From Deltaproteobacteria bacterium (GTDB lineage Bacteria; Myxococcota; XYA12-FULL-58-9), in NCBI GenBank assembly GCA_016218825.1, contig JACRCV010000119.1:1-64000 (forward strand): a stretch of DNA of 64,000 nt, in the 5' to 3' direction. Positions 44,188 through 52,463 of the stretch are shown here, piece after piece (positions within the stretch are counted from its first letter, which is position 1; the number at the start of each line of letters is the position of its first letter). Under the pieces are notes generated by a model. That model was not told the DNA's origin. It ran no database searches and saw nothing but the letters and a program-made list of their open reading frames with translations. The translations under genes and the position numbers were made by a program.

Positions 44188-45849
44188 ATGAATAGGATAA
44201 AATCGACACCTCGAGTTGAGCCCGCGGCCTCCCACACCACCTCCCCGGTCGCGGCCGAGACCCCCGCGGCCGCCGGCACCCCGGCCGCCCCCGGCGACGT
44301 GGTGGTCCCGAGCTTCGTGCAGCGCGCCTCGGCGCCGGCGCCGATCCCGAGCCCGGCGCCGCCCCAGAGCGGGCGGCAGATCACGAAGAGCGGCGACACC
44401 TCGGTGCGCGGCATCGCGCGGGCGACCTACACCCTGACCGCCCCGGTCGGCCCGGGGTGCTCGAACCGGCCGCAGGACGTCGAGTGGGTGCGGTGGCGCC
44501 TGTTCCTGCAGATCAACCCCGACACCGGCCGGCCGTACCTGCCGTTCTTCGACCCGAGCCACAAGAGCCTCGACGCGGCGACCGCCGACGCGTTGGCGCT
44601 GTTCCAACGCCAGCGCACCAAGGCGCGCGACGGCCGCGCCGACCCGCGCGCCAAGACCCACGAGACCCTGGCGCAGTCGCCGGCGATGCGCCTCGACGCC
44701 TCGGTCGGGCGCGGCGGCAAGAACGACCCCAAGGACGTGGCGCGGGTGCAGCAAGCGTTGGTCACGCAGGGCCTGCTGGTGCCGGGGCGCTTCACCCTCG
44801 GCAGCATCGATCCGAAGAACCGCGCCGACCCGACGCTGGTCGCGATCCTGCTGTTCCAGAAGACCTACACCCACGGCAGCGACGGGCGCATCGACGTCGG
44901 CGCCGAGACCCACCACCAGCTGAAGCGGGTGTCGCCGCAGCCGCAGATCCACGATCTCGGGCTCTCGGGGCCCATCGGCCGGGTCTCGACGAAGACCGAG
45001 CAGCGCTCCGCGGACGTGTTCGCGGTGCAGCTGCGCCTGGTGCACCACGGCGTGCTCGACTTCGACGACTTCACGCCCGGGGTCATGAACGAGGCCAGCG
45101 TCAACGCCGTCGAGTCGTTCCAGAAGCGCTTCATGAAGAAGGCGGACGGCACCGTCGACCCGGGCCGGCGCACCGAGAAGCTCCTCGCCCTGGATCGGCA
45201 CGAGATGGACGTGCGCTTCCCGCGCCCCGGGCCGAGGGTCGGCGACGCCGTCGACGCCCGCGGCGACGTGATCGACCGCGCCGTCGACCCCGAGGACTTC
45301 GTGGCCGCCGCGCGGGTGAGCCTCCCGGCCGCGACCGCGGCGCCAGCGGGCATCGGCGCCGGCTTCCACCTCGAGGCCTTCCCGGTCACGGGGGGTCGCT
45401 TCAACATCGGCTACGACCACGACTGGAAGAGCTTCGATCACCCGGAGCACAACTCCGACTACTACCTCACCGCGGGCATCAACCACGCCGAGGGGCATCA
45501 CGGCGTCGACGTGTTCGCGCCGCGCGGCACGCCGCTCGTCGCCCCGGTCTCCGGCACCTTGGTCCGGGTGGTCAAGAACGACATCGGCAACGGCGGCCGG
45601 CGGGTGGCGATTCGCCGCGGCAACGAGACCTTCTACCTCGCGCACCTGGACTCGGTGAACGCGGGGTTGAAGGAGGGCGCGCAGGTCAAGGCCGGCACCC
45701 AGATCGGCACGCTCGGCGACTCCGGCAACGCCCGCGGCACCGCGCCGCACCTGCACTTCTCGTGCTACCGCGGCAACAACTACACCAACTCCGAAGATCC
45801 CTTCCCGTTCCTGATCGAAGCGCTCGAGGCGAAGAAGTCGGACGGCTGA
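44188..45849 (+). CDS. M23 peptidase with three peptidoglycan-binding-like modules and no signal peptide
   Basis: A 553-aa protein. The N-terminal 80 residues are polar and Pro/Ala-rich with no hydrophobic core, so no Sec or Tat signal is visible. Residues about 85-330 hold three related units, each ending in a phrase like FQRQRTKARDGRADP, FQKTYTHGSDGRIDVG and FQKRFMKKADGTVDPG, which look like peptidoglycan-binding domains. Residues about 425-545 are an M23 (LytM) metallopeptidase with zinc ligands in HHGVDVFAPRG and APHLHFSC. M23 enzymes cut peptide cross-links in peptidoglycan. The last 70 bases overlap, antisense, the end of the Cys-rich gene at 45780. Confidence 0.88.
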   Translation: MNRIKSTPRVEPAASHTTSPVAAETPAAAGTPAAPGDVVVPSFVQRASAPAPIPSPAPPQSGRQITKSGDTSVRGIARATYTLTAPVGPGCSNRPQDVEWVRWRLFLQINPDTGRPYLPFFDPSHKSLDAATADALALFQRQRTKARDGRADPRAKTHETLAQSPAMRLDASVGRGGKNDPKDVARVQQALVTQGLLVPGRFTLGSIDPKNRADPTLVAILLFQKTYTHGSDGRIDVGAETHHQLKRVSPQPQIHDLGLSGPIGRVSTKTEQRSADVFAVQLRLVHHGVLDFDDFTPGVMNEASVNAVESFQKRFMKKADGTVDPGRRTEKLLALDRHEMDVRFPRPGPRVGDAVDARGDVIDRAVDPEDFVAAARVSLPAATAAPAGIGAGFHLEAFPVTGGRFNIGYDHDWKSFDHPEHNSDYYLTAGINHAEGHHGVDVFAPRGTPLVAPVSGTLVRVVKNDIGNGGRRVAIRRGNETFYLAHLDSVNAGLKEGAQVKAGTQIGTLGDSGNARGTAPHLHFSCYRGNNYTNSEDPFPFLIEALEAKKSDG

Positions 45850-48800
45850 GCGCCGGGAGACCGAGCCCGCCGGCGTCGCCTCCCCAGGGCACGCACGAGA
45901 GCCGCGAGCGCGACGCCAGCATCCCGGTCGAGAGTCGTGCCCGCACACGCGCAACCGTCAGCCGCTCGGTTGCCGCTCGGAGCTGGAACCGAGTCGCCGT
46001 CCCCTCCCGCCGGCGAGCTCGTGGCCACACACGAGCCGTTCGAGCATACCCCTGACGCGCTCGTCGCGGCGCATGTCGTACCGTCAGGCTTCGCCGGAAC
46101 CGAGCACTCTCCGGTCTCCGAGCTGCAGCTGCCATCCTCGTGGCAATCATCCAAGGCGACACAGGCGCGCACCGCTCCGAGGCAGGCGCCGAGCTGGCAT
46201 TCATCCGACTGCGTACAGGGGTCGCCGTCATCGCAGGTCGAGCCGCCGTCGATCAGGGTGCAGGCATCCGACGCCTCGTCGCACGACTCCGAACAGTCAG
46301 CGTCGCCATCCGCGCCCGGACACGGCTCTCCCGCGCCCACGCATTCGCCGGCGATGCAGGTGTCGGTCACCGTGCAGTACCGGTCGTCGTCACAGAACGC
46401 GCCGTCCGCGACCGGCTCGCCGGTGCATTGATCGAGACCCTCGTCGCAGGCCCCGGTCCGACAGGAGATCCCGACCACACACGCGCGGGCCTGACCGATG
46501 CAGGCGCTGCCGCTGCAGGTGTCGGCAACCGTGCAGAACAGGCCGTCGTTGCACGACATGCCGCTGCCTCTCGGACCGCAGGCTCCGTCCGCACTCCCGC
46601 CGGCAGCGACGCCGCAGGCCTGGCAGTCATCGCCGCTGCCGTCGCCGCACCGTGTATCGCAGCACACCCCGTCGACACAGTGCCCGGTCGAACATTGCCG
46701 GTGCTCGACACAGGCCTCGCCGACCAACAGCAGCGCGTCCTTCGGCAAGAGCTCGATCGAATCGATGCGGAAGGAACCCGTGTTGCCCGCGGGATCAATG
46801 CGCAGCTGGTCGAGACGCCCCCACCAATGTGGGCTCGCCGACAAATCGACGGTGACCCAACGAAACGCCGCCTCGTGCGCCGGCACGGCGAACGTCGTGC
46901 CAACGTAAGTGGGATGGGCCACGGTCTTGAAGTAGATGGTGCCGTGGGTCCCGGGCGTTTGGTTCTCGATCCTAACTCTGACCTTCTTGAAGGAATTCAG
47001 GTCGATGTTCAGACCCGGGTTGGTACGAACCTGCGGATCCGCGCCAGCGATCGTCCCGTTCAGCGAGCCAGCCGCGACGGTAGGACTCGACACCTGGTTG
47101 TTCGCCGTCCAGCCCTCGAGCGCGCCGTCGGTGTTGAAGCTCCAGCGGTGCGATGACTCGGGTTTCAGCGCCACGTAGTCGATGCTGAACCAGCCACCGG
47201 TGGCGGCGTTGGAGGGGTCGACGCGAAGACGCTTGAGCACCGCGTCCGGGCGCCAGCCCGGTACCTCTGCCATGTCGACGGTGTAGACCCGGTGGCTCAG
47301 GTCGTCGGGCGTGATCGGCAGGGTGGCGACCTTCTGGGAGCCGAACGTCGGATCGTCGGTGGTGGTAAACCGCACATCCATCGCCGTGCCGCTGGTGGCG
47401 TTTCGCAGCTTGATGACCAGCGTCGTGAAACCCTCCAGCGGTACGTTCAGATTGTCCGGGGAGAGAATCCGCGGATCGCCGTTGCCATTGATGAGTGTGG
47501 CCTCGAGGTTGCCGGCCGTCTGCGACCGCGCGGTCGTGTTTTGGCTGGTCCAGCCCTCGCTGTCGGACGCGAATTGCCAGGCCGTGATCGCGTCGGTGAG
47601 CTCCTCCAGATCACGGACCGCCTCATTGATCGCGTCGGGGGTGCCGGCGACGTAGTACGCCTCGCCCTGCAGCCGTTCGAAGAAGGCTGCGGCGCCGAGG
47701 GGGTGGGTCGTGGTGGCGTAGAGGCCGGTCGTCCAAGGCTCGATCTGTGCGAGGTACATGTCGTCGACGCGCCGGCCTGCTCGCGCTGGCACTCTCATGA
47801 TCCGGCTCTCCGAATAGGCTTCCCTGCCGTCTGCGGCGCGGATCCCGGTCACCTGCCGCAGGTTGGCCCGGCTGTGCACCGGCGAATAGACGCCGACCGC
47901 GGCGGCCGTTGCCGGATCGCTGCTGGTCGCGAGAATGGCGATTGGGTGGAGGGTCGGGTGCCACTTCGCGAGCGGCCTGAGCGGCTCGCCGGAGAAACGT
48001 CCGGTGTAGTAGTCGCCATAGGCACCGACGACCACGGCTGAGTCCGCGGTGTCATAGCCGACCAGGTTGCCGTCGGCGTCACGAAAGAAGCTGTGCTTTC
48101 CGAGGCCGTCCCCGGACACCGGATCACGCAGCGTGCGGATCGAGGGGATCGGTCCCCAGATGAGGGAGAGGTCGACGTCGGTCGCCGCCCTCGGGGCAAG
48201 ACCGGCCTCGGTGCCGATGTCGGTGGCGCGGTTGGTCTCGTCCAGCACCGGCGCCCCGTCGTCCAGCCGGGCCGCGGCCCCGAACTGCAGGATCTGGTCG
48301 GGAGCCCGAAGGTAGTCGAATCGATACCAAAACCGCACCACGCCGACGTCGGCATCCGTCCAGCGGCTGACGTCGTCGTAGGTGGCCTCCATGTCGACCT
48401 CGCTACGAATCTCGTCCACTTGACTGCGGCCGGCTTCGCCGAGCGCGTCCAAGTCGGCGCCGTTGTCGCCGGGGTATGCGTCGGCGGCGAGATCTTCGTG
48501 CTCGGTGAAGTCCATCGCCTTGTCCTGCCACAGACACATCGGGTAGCGGCCGACCCGCACCCGCTGGTTGCCGTTCTCGTACGCCAGGTTCACGACCACG
48601 CCGCCCACCTCGTCGCGGAACCCGCCCTGGGTCGGGTTGTAACGGCCGCTGTGGAGGAAGCTCCGAAAACACACCTGCCCGGCACGTCCGTAGTTGTTGG
48701 CCGGGCTTGCCATGACGTTGCCCATGCCGTTGTTCAGGTCGAGGTAGTTGAGAATCCCCCCCGCCCAACGATTGAAACCGAAGACTCGGTTGCCCTTGGT

Positions 48801-48935
48801 CGTGAGGAAGTGGGTCGTGTCGTCCCGGTGTCCACCGACGATGTACTGAGCACGCGCCGGCGCCGCAACGGCGAGAGACACCAACGCCGCCCGGAGCGCT
48901 CGCGGCACGGCTCGTCGTTTCCGGTTGGACGCCAT
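45780..48935 (-). CDS. Large exported Cys-rich surface protein with degenerate MYXO-CTERM-like tail
   Basis: About 1051 aa. The ATG at 48935 opens a basic signal peptide ending AAPARA, just before QYIVGG; a GTG nine codons earlier is less likely. The N-terminal 450 residues are a beta-rich domain of unknown type. Two repeated jelly-roll-like units follow (AWQFASDSEGWTSQN and RWSFNTDGALEGWTANN), each about 140 residues. Then about 250 residues of Dickkopf-like cysteine clusters occur (CNDGLFCTVADTC, CDDDRYCTVTDTC). Near the end, DGCACAGTT, a short hydrophobic stretch and RRRRRA look like a decayed MYXO-CTERM sorting signal, but about 25 extra residues follow, antisense to the M23 gene end. Confidence 0.85.
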   Translation of the reverse strand: MASNRKRRAVPRALRAALVSLAVAAPARAQYIVGGHRDDTTHFLTTKGNRVFGFNRWAGGILNYLDLNNGMGNVMASPANNYGRAGQVCFRSFLHSGRYNPTQGGFRDEVGGVVVNLAYENGNQRVRVGRYPMCLWQDKAMDFTEHEDLAADAYPGDNGADLDALGEAGRSQVDEIRSEVDMEATYDDVSRWTDADVGVVRFWYRFDYLRAPDQILQFGAAARLDDGAPVLDETNRATDIGTEAGLAPRAATDVDLSLIWGPIPSIRTLRDPVSGDGLGKHSFFRDADGNLVGYDTADSAVVVGAYGDYYTGRFSGEPLRPLAKWHPTLHPIAILATSSDPATAAAVGVYSPVHSRANLRQVTGIRAADGREAYSESRIMRVPARAGRRVDDMYLAQIEPWTTGLYATTTHPLGAAAFFERLQGEAYYVAGTPDAINEAVRDLEELTDAITAWQFASDSEGWTSQNTTARSQTAGNLEATLINGNGDPRILSPDNLNVPLEGFTTLVIKLRNATSGTAMDVRFTTTDDPTFGSQKVATLPITPDDLSHRVYTVDMAEVPGWRPDAVLKRLRVDPSNAATGGWFSIDYVALKPESSHRWSFNTDGALEGWTANNQVSSPTVAAGSLNGTIAGADPQVRTNPGLNIDLNSFKKVRVRIENQTPGTHGTIYFKTVAHPTYVGTTFAVPAHEAAFRWVTVDLSASPHWWGRLDQLRIDPAGNTGSFRIDSIELLPKDALLLVGEACVEHRQCSTGHCVDGVCCDTRCGDGSGDDCQACGVAAGGSADGACGPRGSGMSCNDGLFCTVADTCSGSACIGQARACVVGISCRTGACDEGLDQCTGEPVADGAFCDDDRYCTVTDTCIAGECVGAGEPCPGADGDADCSESCDEASDACTLIDGGSTCDDGDPCTQSDECQLGACLGAVRACVALDDCHEDGSCSSETGECSVPAKPDGTTCAATSASGVCSNGSCVATSSPAGGDGDSVPAPSGNRAADGCACAGTTLDRDAGVALAALVRALGRRRRRARSPGAQPSDFFASSASIRNGKGSSELV

Positions 48936-49173
48936 CGCTCGCAGCAATTCGGGCCTCCGCACCCGTCACCTCATTCCTATCCATGATACCCCGAAAGCTC
49001 CCGGAAAGACCTGCCAGGAACGCGCCGGGCGCCTCGACGGGAAACGGCGGCGTTGCCCGCGGCGTCGCCGTGACGCTGGGGGCGTCTGGACGCGGCCCCG
49101 CGCTTGCGGGTTTGAGGGGCGTGGTGTAGACCGGGCGCGTCGATCAACGACTGCTCACGAAGAGGAGAGAGCC

Positions 49174-50196
49174 ATGACAGTCAAAGTGGGAATCAACGGC
49201 TTTGGTCGCATCGGTCGCCAGGTGCTGCGTTTGATGGCGCACAAGCCGGACAAGTTCCAGGTGATGGCGGTGAACGACCTCTTCGAGGCCGACATGCTGG
49301 CGTACATGTTCAAGTACGACTCCACCCACGGCAAGTTCGACGGCAAGGTGGAGGTGAAAGACAAGGCGATCGTCATCAACGGCCGCGAGGTCCTGGTGCT
49401 GGGCGAGAAAGATCCGGCGAAGCTGCCGTGGGGCAAGATGGGCGTCGACGTGGTGCTCGAATCCACCGGCAAGTTCACCGCGCGCGCCGCCGACGGCAAG
49501 GCCGGCTACGACACCCACCTGAGCGCGGGCGCCAAGCGCGTCCTGTTGTCGGCGCCGGCCAAGGACAAGCCCGACGCGACGATCGTCCTCGGGGTCAACG
49601 ACGACCAGCTGAACGCCAGTCACAAGTGCGTCTCCAACGCCTCGTGCACCACGAACTCGCTGGCGCCGGCGGCGAAGGTCCTGCACGAGAAGATCGGCAT
49701 CGTCAAGGGCCTGATGACCACGATCCACGCCTACACCAACGATCAGGCCATCCTCGACATGCCGTACAAGGACAAGCGGCGGGGCCGCGCCGCGGCGCTC
49801 AGCACCATCCCCTCGACCACCGGCGCCGCCAAGGCGTTGGGCGAGGTGATCCCGGCTTTGAAGGGCAAGCTCCACGGCTACGCGCTGCGGGTGCCGGTGC
49901 CGGACGGCTCGATCACCGACCTGACCTTCCTCGCCGCCCGCAAGACCACGGTCGACGAGATCAACGGCCTGATGAAGGCGGCGGCCGCGGGGCCGATGCA
50001 GGGGCTGCTCGAGTACTGCGACGAGCCGATCGTCTCTGCGGACGTCATCGGCAACGAGCACAGCTCGATCTTCGACGCCACCAACACCATGGTGCTCGAC
50101 GGCGACATGGTGAAGGTGACGATGTGGTACGACAACGAGTGGGGTTACTCCTGCCGCACCGTCGACCTCATCGAGCGGCTCGCGAACCTGAAGTAG
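49174..50196 (+). CDS. gap: Glyceraldehyde-3-phosphate dehydrogenase, type I
   Basis: A 340-aa cytoplasmic glycolytic enzyme. NAD-binding INGFGRIGRQVLR lies at the N-terminus. The catalytic cysteine is in SNASCTTNSLAP near residue 150, with the histidine in TTIHAYTNDQ. STTGAAKA, the substrate-binding RVPVPDGS and the final WYDNEWGYSCR are all present. Length is normal. The ATG at 49174 has AGGAGAG upstream; the longer frame from 48925 is only open sequence. No pgk or tpi neighbour lies here, and the gene converges with the hydrophobic-partner gene at 50428. Confidence 0.97.
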   Translation: MTVKVGINGFGRIGRQVLRLMAHKPDKFQVMAVNDLFEADMLAYMFKYDSTHGKFDGKVEVKDKAIVINGREVLVLGEKDPAKLPWGKMGVDVVLESTGKFTARAADGKAGYDTHLSAGAKRVLLSAPAKDKPDATIVLGVNDDQLNASHKCVSNASCTTNSLAPAAKVLHEKIGIVKGLMTTIHAYTNDQAILDMPYKDKRRGRAAALSTIPSTTGAAKALGEVIPALKGKLHGYALRVPVPDGSITDLTFLAARKTTVDEINGLMKAAAAGPMQGLLEYCDEPIVSADVIGNEHSSIFDATNTMVLDGDMVKVTMWYDNEWGYSCRTVDLIERLANLK

Positions 50197-50241
50197 CCGC
50201 GAGACGAAGGCCTCAGGCACACTGCACTTGATCTGATTCCC

Positions 50242-50262
50242 GCGCCGCCGCCGCGGCGGCGC
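50242..50262. terminator. GC-rich hairpin between convergent genes
   Basis: GCGCCGCCG-CCG-CGGCGGCGC forms a nine-base-pair stem with a three-base loop, 46 bases after the gap stop. There is no T-tract, so a classical intrinsic terminator is not shown, but the hairpin is strong and lies between convergent gene ends. The rest of 50197-50427 shows nothing else I can name. Confidence 0.35.
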
Positions 50263-50427
50263 TCCCCACCCCCCAGCCAACCTAACGGGGGGACCGCCCG
50301 CCGGCACTCCGTCCGCGGATTACGCCGAAGGTGGAGCGCCGGCTCTGCGTCCCCCCGTGCCCCCGCACCTCGCACTGGCAAAGCCAGCTGCTCGGTGCCC
50401 GCCCCCGAGTGGGGCGCGGGGCGCAGG

Positions 50428-51237
50428 TCAGAGGGGCACTTTGGCGCCGAGCGTCGCCACTTGCTCGATGGTCGCCATGCCCTTGAGCTCGCGGATCCGG
50501 GTCGCGGCGGTCGCCACCGCGTACGCCGAGGTCACCGACGACAGCACCGGGATCCAGCCGACGCTCGCCATCGTCAGCTGCTTGCGGCGGATCTCGTCGT
50601 AGGCATCGGCCTTGGCCGAGTCGCCGTCGGTGCGCGCCTCGCTGGCATAGTGCGCCACGGTGCCGGCGGCGGCGAGGGCCGCGCCGCTGGTGTAGATCGA
50701 GCCGACGATCGGCACCGGGATCGGGATGGTCTGCGCCGCCGACCACTTGGTGTCGGTGCGCCGGACGTCGACCGAGGCCTGCGGGTCGGTCACCGACACC
50801 GGCACCTTGTAGCCCGAGCCGTCCTTCAACCGCACCTCGACGGTGCTGACCGTCACGACGTCCGCCCCGGCCGCGGCGAGCGGCCGCACCGTGTGGCGCA
50901 CGATCCAGCTCATCGCACCGGCCTCGGAGGTCGTGCGGCGCTCCAGGCGGTCGATGCCGTGCACCATCGCGGTGACGGCGCGCCCGGTCGCCTTGCCGAG
51001 CTTCGCGAACATCCCGGTCTTCGGCGGCGGCTCGGGCTGCGGCGCGTCTGCCTTTGGCTCCGGCGCGTGCTGCAGCGCGGCGTGCTCGGCGGCCAGCAGG
51101 CGCTCGGCCTCGGCCAGAGCCGCGGGGATGTCAGTGACCGCCTGGCCGTCCACCTGCAGGGTCTTGATGTTCGCGAGGTCTTTGGCATCGCGCGCCACGC
51201 GCCAGACAGCGAACAATTGGGGAGCCGACAACGACAT
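50428..51237 (-). CDS. Protein with two hydrophobic segments, partner of an EagR-like chaperone
   Basis: A 269-aa protein of no recognised family. Residues 1-55 are helical and charged, 57-75 a Pro-rich linker, and 80-105 a basic helix. Residues about 170-195 (IPIPVPIVGSIYTSGAALAA) and 225-245 (VGWIPVLSSVTSAYAVATAA) are hydrophobic and small-residue-rich, like membrane-inserting hairpins. There is no signal peptide. It starts 12 bases after the DUF1795 gene, with GAGG upstream, and the two are certainly co-transcribed. EagR chaperones bind hydrophobic helices of type VI secretion effectors, so this protein is a candidate cargo. No PAAR or toxin domain is visible. Confidence 0.75.
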   Translation of the reverse strand: MSLSAPQLFAVWRVARDAKDLANIKTLQVDGQAVTDIPAALAEAERLLAAEHAALQHAPEPKADAPQPEPPPKTGMFAKLGKATGRAVTAMVHGIDRLERRTTSEAGAMSWIVRHTVRPLAAAGADVVTVSTVEVRLKDGSGYKVPVSVTDPQASVDVRRTDTKWSAAQTIPIPVPIVGSIYTSGAALAAAGTVAHYASEARTDGDSAKADAYDEIRRKQLTMASVGWIPVLSSVTSAYAVATAATRIRELKGMATIEQVATLGAKVPL

Positions 51238-51249
51238 GCACAGACCTCG

Positions 51250-51684
51250 TCACAAGGGCCGGATATTCTTGATTATCGTCGCGAGCTCGCTCTCGTAGCG
51301 CGGAAAACGCTCCACCGACGCCGCCGCCGAGATCAACACCGTGACCTCGCCGACCACGCAGGCGACCACCAGCTGCTGCACCGCGCGCCCGTTCAGGGTC
51401 ACGCGCTGCTCATAGGCCCGCGCCGCCCCGAGCGCGCAGGGGAACGCGGTCTCGCGCAGCACCACCATCGTCGGATCGAGGGCCCGCAGCTGCTCCGCCT
51501 GGCGCAGCAGCGCGACCTCGGCGGTGACGCCGCGCATGAAGCTCAATGAGATCGCCTCCGGGACCTGCTCGATACGGGCCGTCGGCGCCGCGATGCCGTC
51601 GGGCGGCCGCAGGAACAGCAAGGTCGAATGGTCGAGCCAATTGCCCGGGAGATCGATCGCCAACGCGCCGTGCTGCAAGAGCAT
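51250..51684 (-). CDS. DUF1795/DcrB-like protein, EagR-type chaperone candidate
   Basis: A 144-aa soluble protein with no signal peptide. The N-terminal ALAIDLPGNWLDHSTLLF, then a strand reading ARIEQVP, a long helix (AEVALLRQAEQLRALDP), and strands ending in AVQQLVVACVVGEVTVLISA, follow the DUF1795 (DcrB) layout. Length equals that of the EagR chaperones, which are built on this fold and protect transmembrane segments of type VI secretion effectors until export. AGGAGG precedes the ATG at 51684. The gene downstream encodes a protein with just such hydrophobic segments. Family assignment is by eye and should be profile-tested. Confidence 0.65.
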   Translation of the reverse strand: MLLQHGALAIDLPGNWLDHSTLLFLRPPDGIAAPTARIEQVPEAISLSFMRGVTAEVALLRQAEQLRALDPTMVVLRETAFPCALGAARAYEQRVTLNGRAVQQLVVACVVGEVTVLISAAASVERFPRYESELATIIKNIRPL

Positions 51685-51743
51685 CCCGCCTCCTCGCCCT
51701 CAATCGCCTGACCTACTCTAGTCGCATCACCCGAGCGGCGCCA

Positions 51744-52298
51744 TCAGCCCGGGGCGCCGTAGCGGATCTTGACGATCTCGAGCTCGACGTCGCCTTTGGG
51801 GCGCTTCACGGTGACCACGTCCCCGACCTCTTTGCCGAGCAGCGCCTTGCCGATCGGCGAGTCGACGCTGATGCAGCGCTTCGCCAGATCGATCTCGTCG
51901 CCGCCCACGAGCCGGTAGGTGACCTCGGCGCCGTCTTCGCCCTGCAGCGTCACCTGGGCGCCGAAGAACACCTTGCCGAGCTCGGCGGGCCGCTCGGCGA
52001 CGACGATCAAGGTCTCGAGCTTGCCCTTCAGGAACCGCAGGCGGCGATCGATCTCGCGCAGCCGCTTCTTGCCGTAGATGTACTCGGCGTTCTCGGAGCG
52101 GTCCCCGAGCGCCGCCGCCGCCTCGACCTCGCGCGTCACCCGCGGCCGCTCGTCCTTCCACAGGCGGTTGAGCTCGGCGAGGAGCACCTTGCGCCCCGCG
52201 GCGCTGATGTACTGCGGGCCCCGCGGCGCCGGCTCGTGCGCGCGGTCGAGGTCGGCGCCGTCGTCGCTCGCGTCTTCCTTCACGAAGGCCTTCGACAT
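51744..52298 (-). CDS. greB: Transcript cleavage factor GreB-type
   Basis: A 184-aa RNA polymerase secondary-channel factor that rescues backtracked complexes by stimulating transcript cleavage. After a short acidic 30-residue extension (EDASDDGADLDRA), the coiled-coil tip has the catalytic acids in GDRSENAEYIYGKKRLREID, and the YIYGKK form is of GreB type. The C-terminal FKBP-like domain includes SVDSPIGKALLGKEVGD. The N-terminal extension is longer than in E. coli GreB. Start ATG at 52298. An inverted repeat lies in the leader, and the gene is divergent from the dehydratase activase gene. Confidence 0.92.
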   Translation of the reverse strand: MSKAFVKEDASDDGADLDRAHEPAPRGPQYISAAGRKVLLAELNRLWKDERPRVTREVEAAAALGDRSENAEYIYGKKRLREIDRRLRFLKGKLETLIVVAERPAELGKVFFGAQVTLQGEDGAEVTYRLVGGDEIDLAKRCISVDSPIGKALLGKEVGDVVTVKRPKGDVELEIVKIRYGAPG

Positions 52299-52310
52299 GA
52301 TCGTTTCCCT

Positions 52311-52329
52311 GGGAACCTATGACGTTCCC
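52311..52329 (-). promoter_or_regulatory. Inverted repeat in the greB leader
   Basis: GGGAAC-N7-GTTCCC lies 13 bases before the greB ATG, directly ahead of the purine-rich AGGGAAA that would be its ribosome binding site. It could act as a dyad operator or, in RNA, as a six-base-pair hairpin next to the start. The sequence alone does not decide between these. Confidence 0.4.
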
Positions 52330-52463
52330 GCGCCCGAAGCCATCCTCGACCCGGGGACGGCGCCCGCGGCCACCTTCCAATTCTTGGTCTTTTTGTGTAT
52401 TTGTCCCGCCCGCGTGGACCGTCCGCGACGCCGCGCCCGGTCGCTGTAGAATGGAGTACCCGG

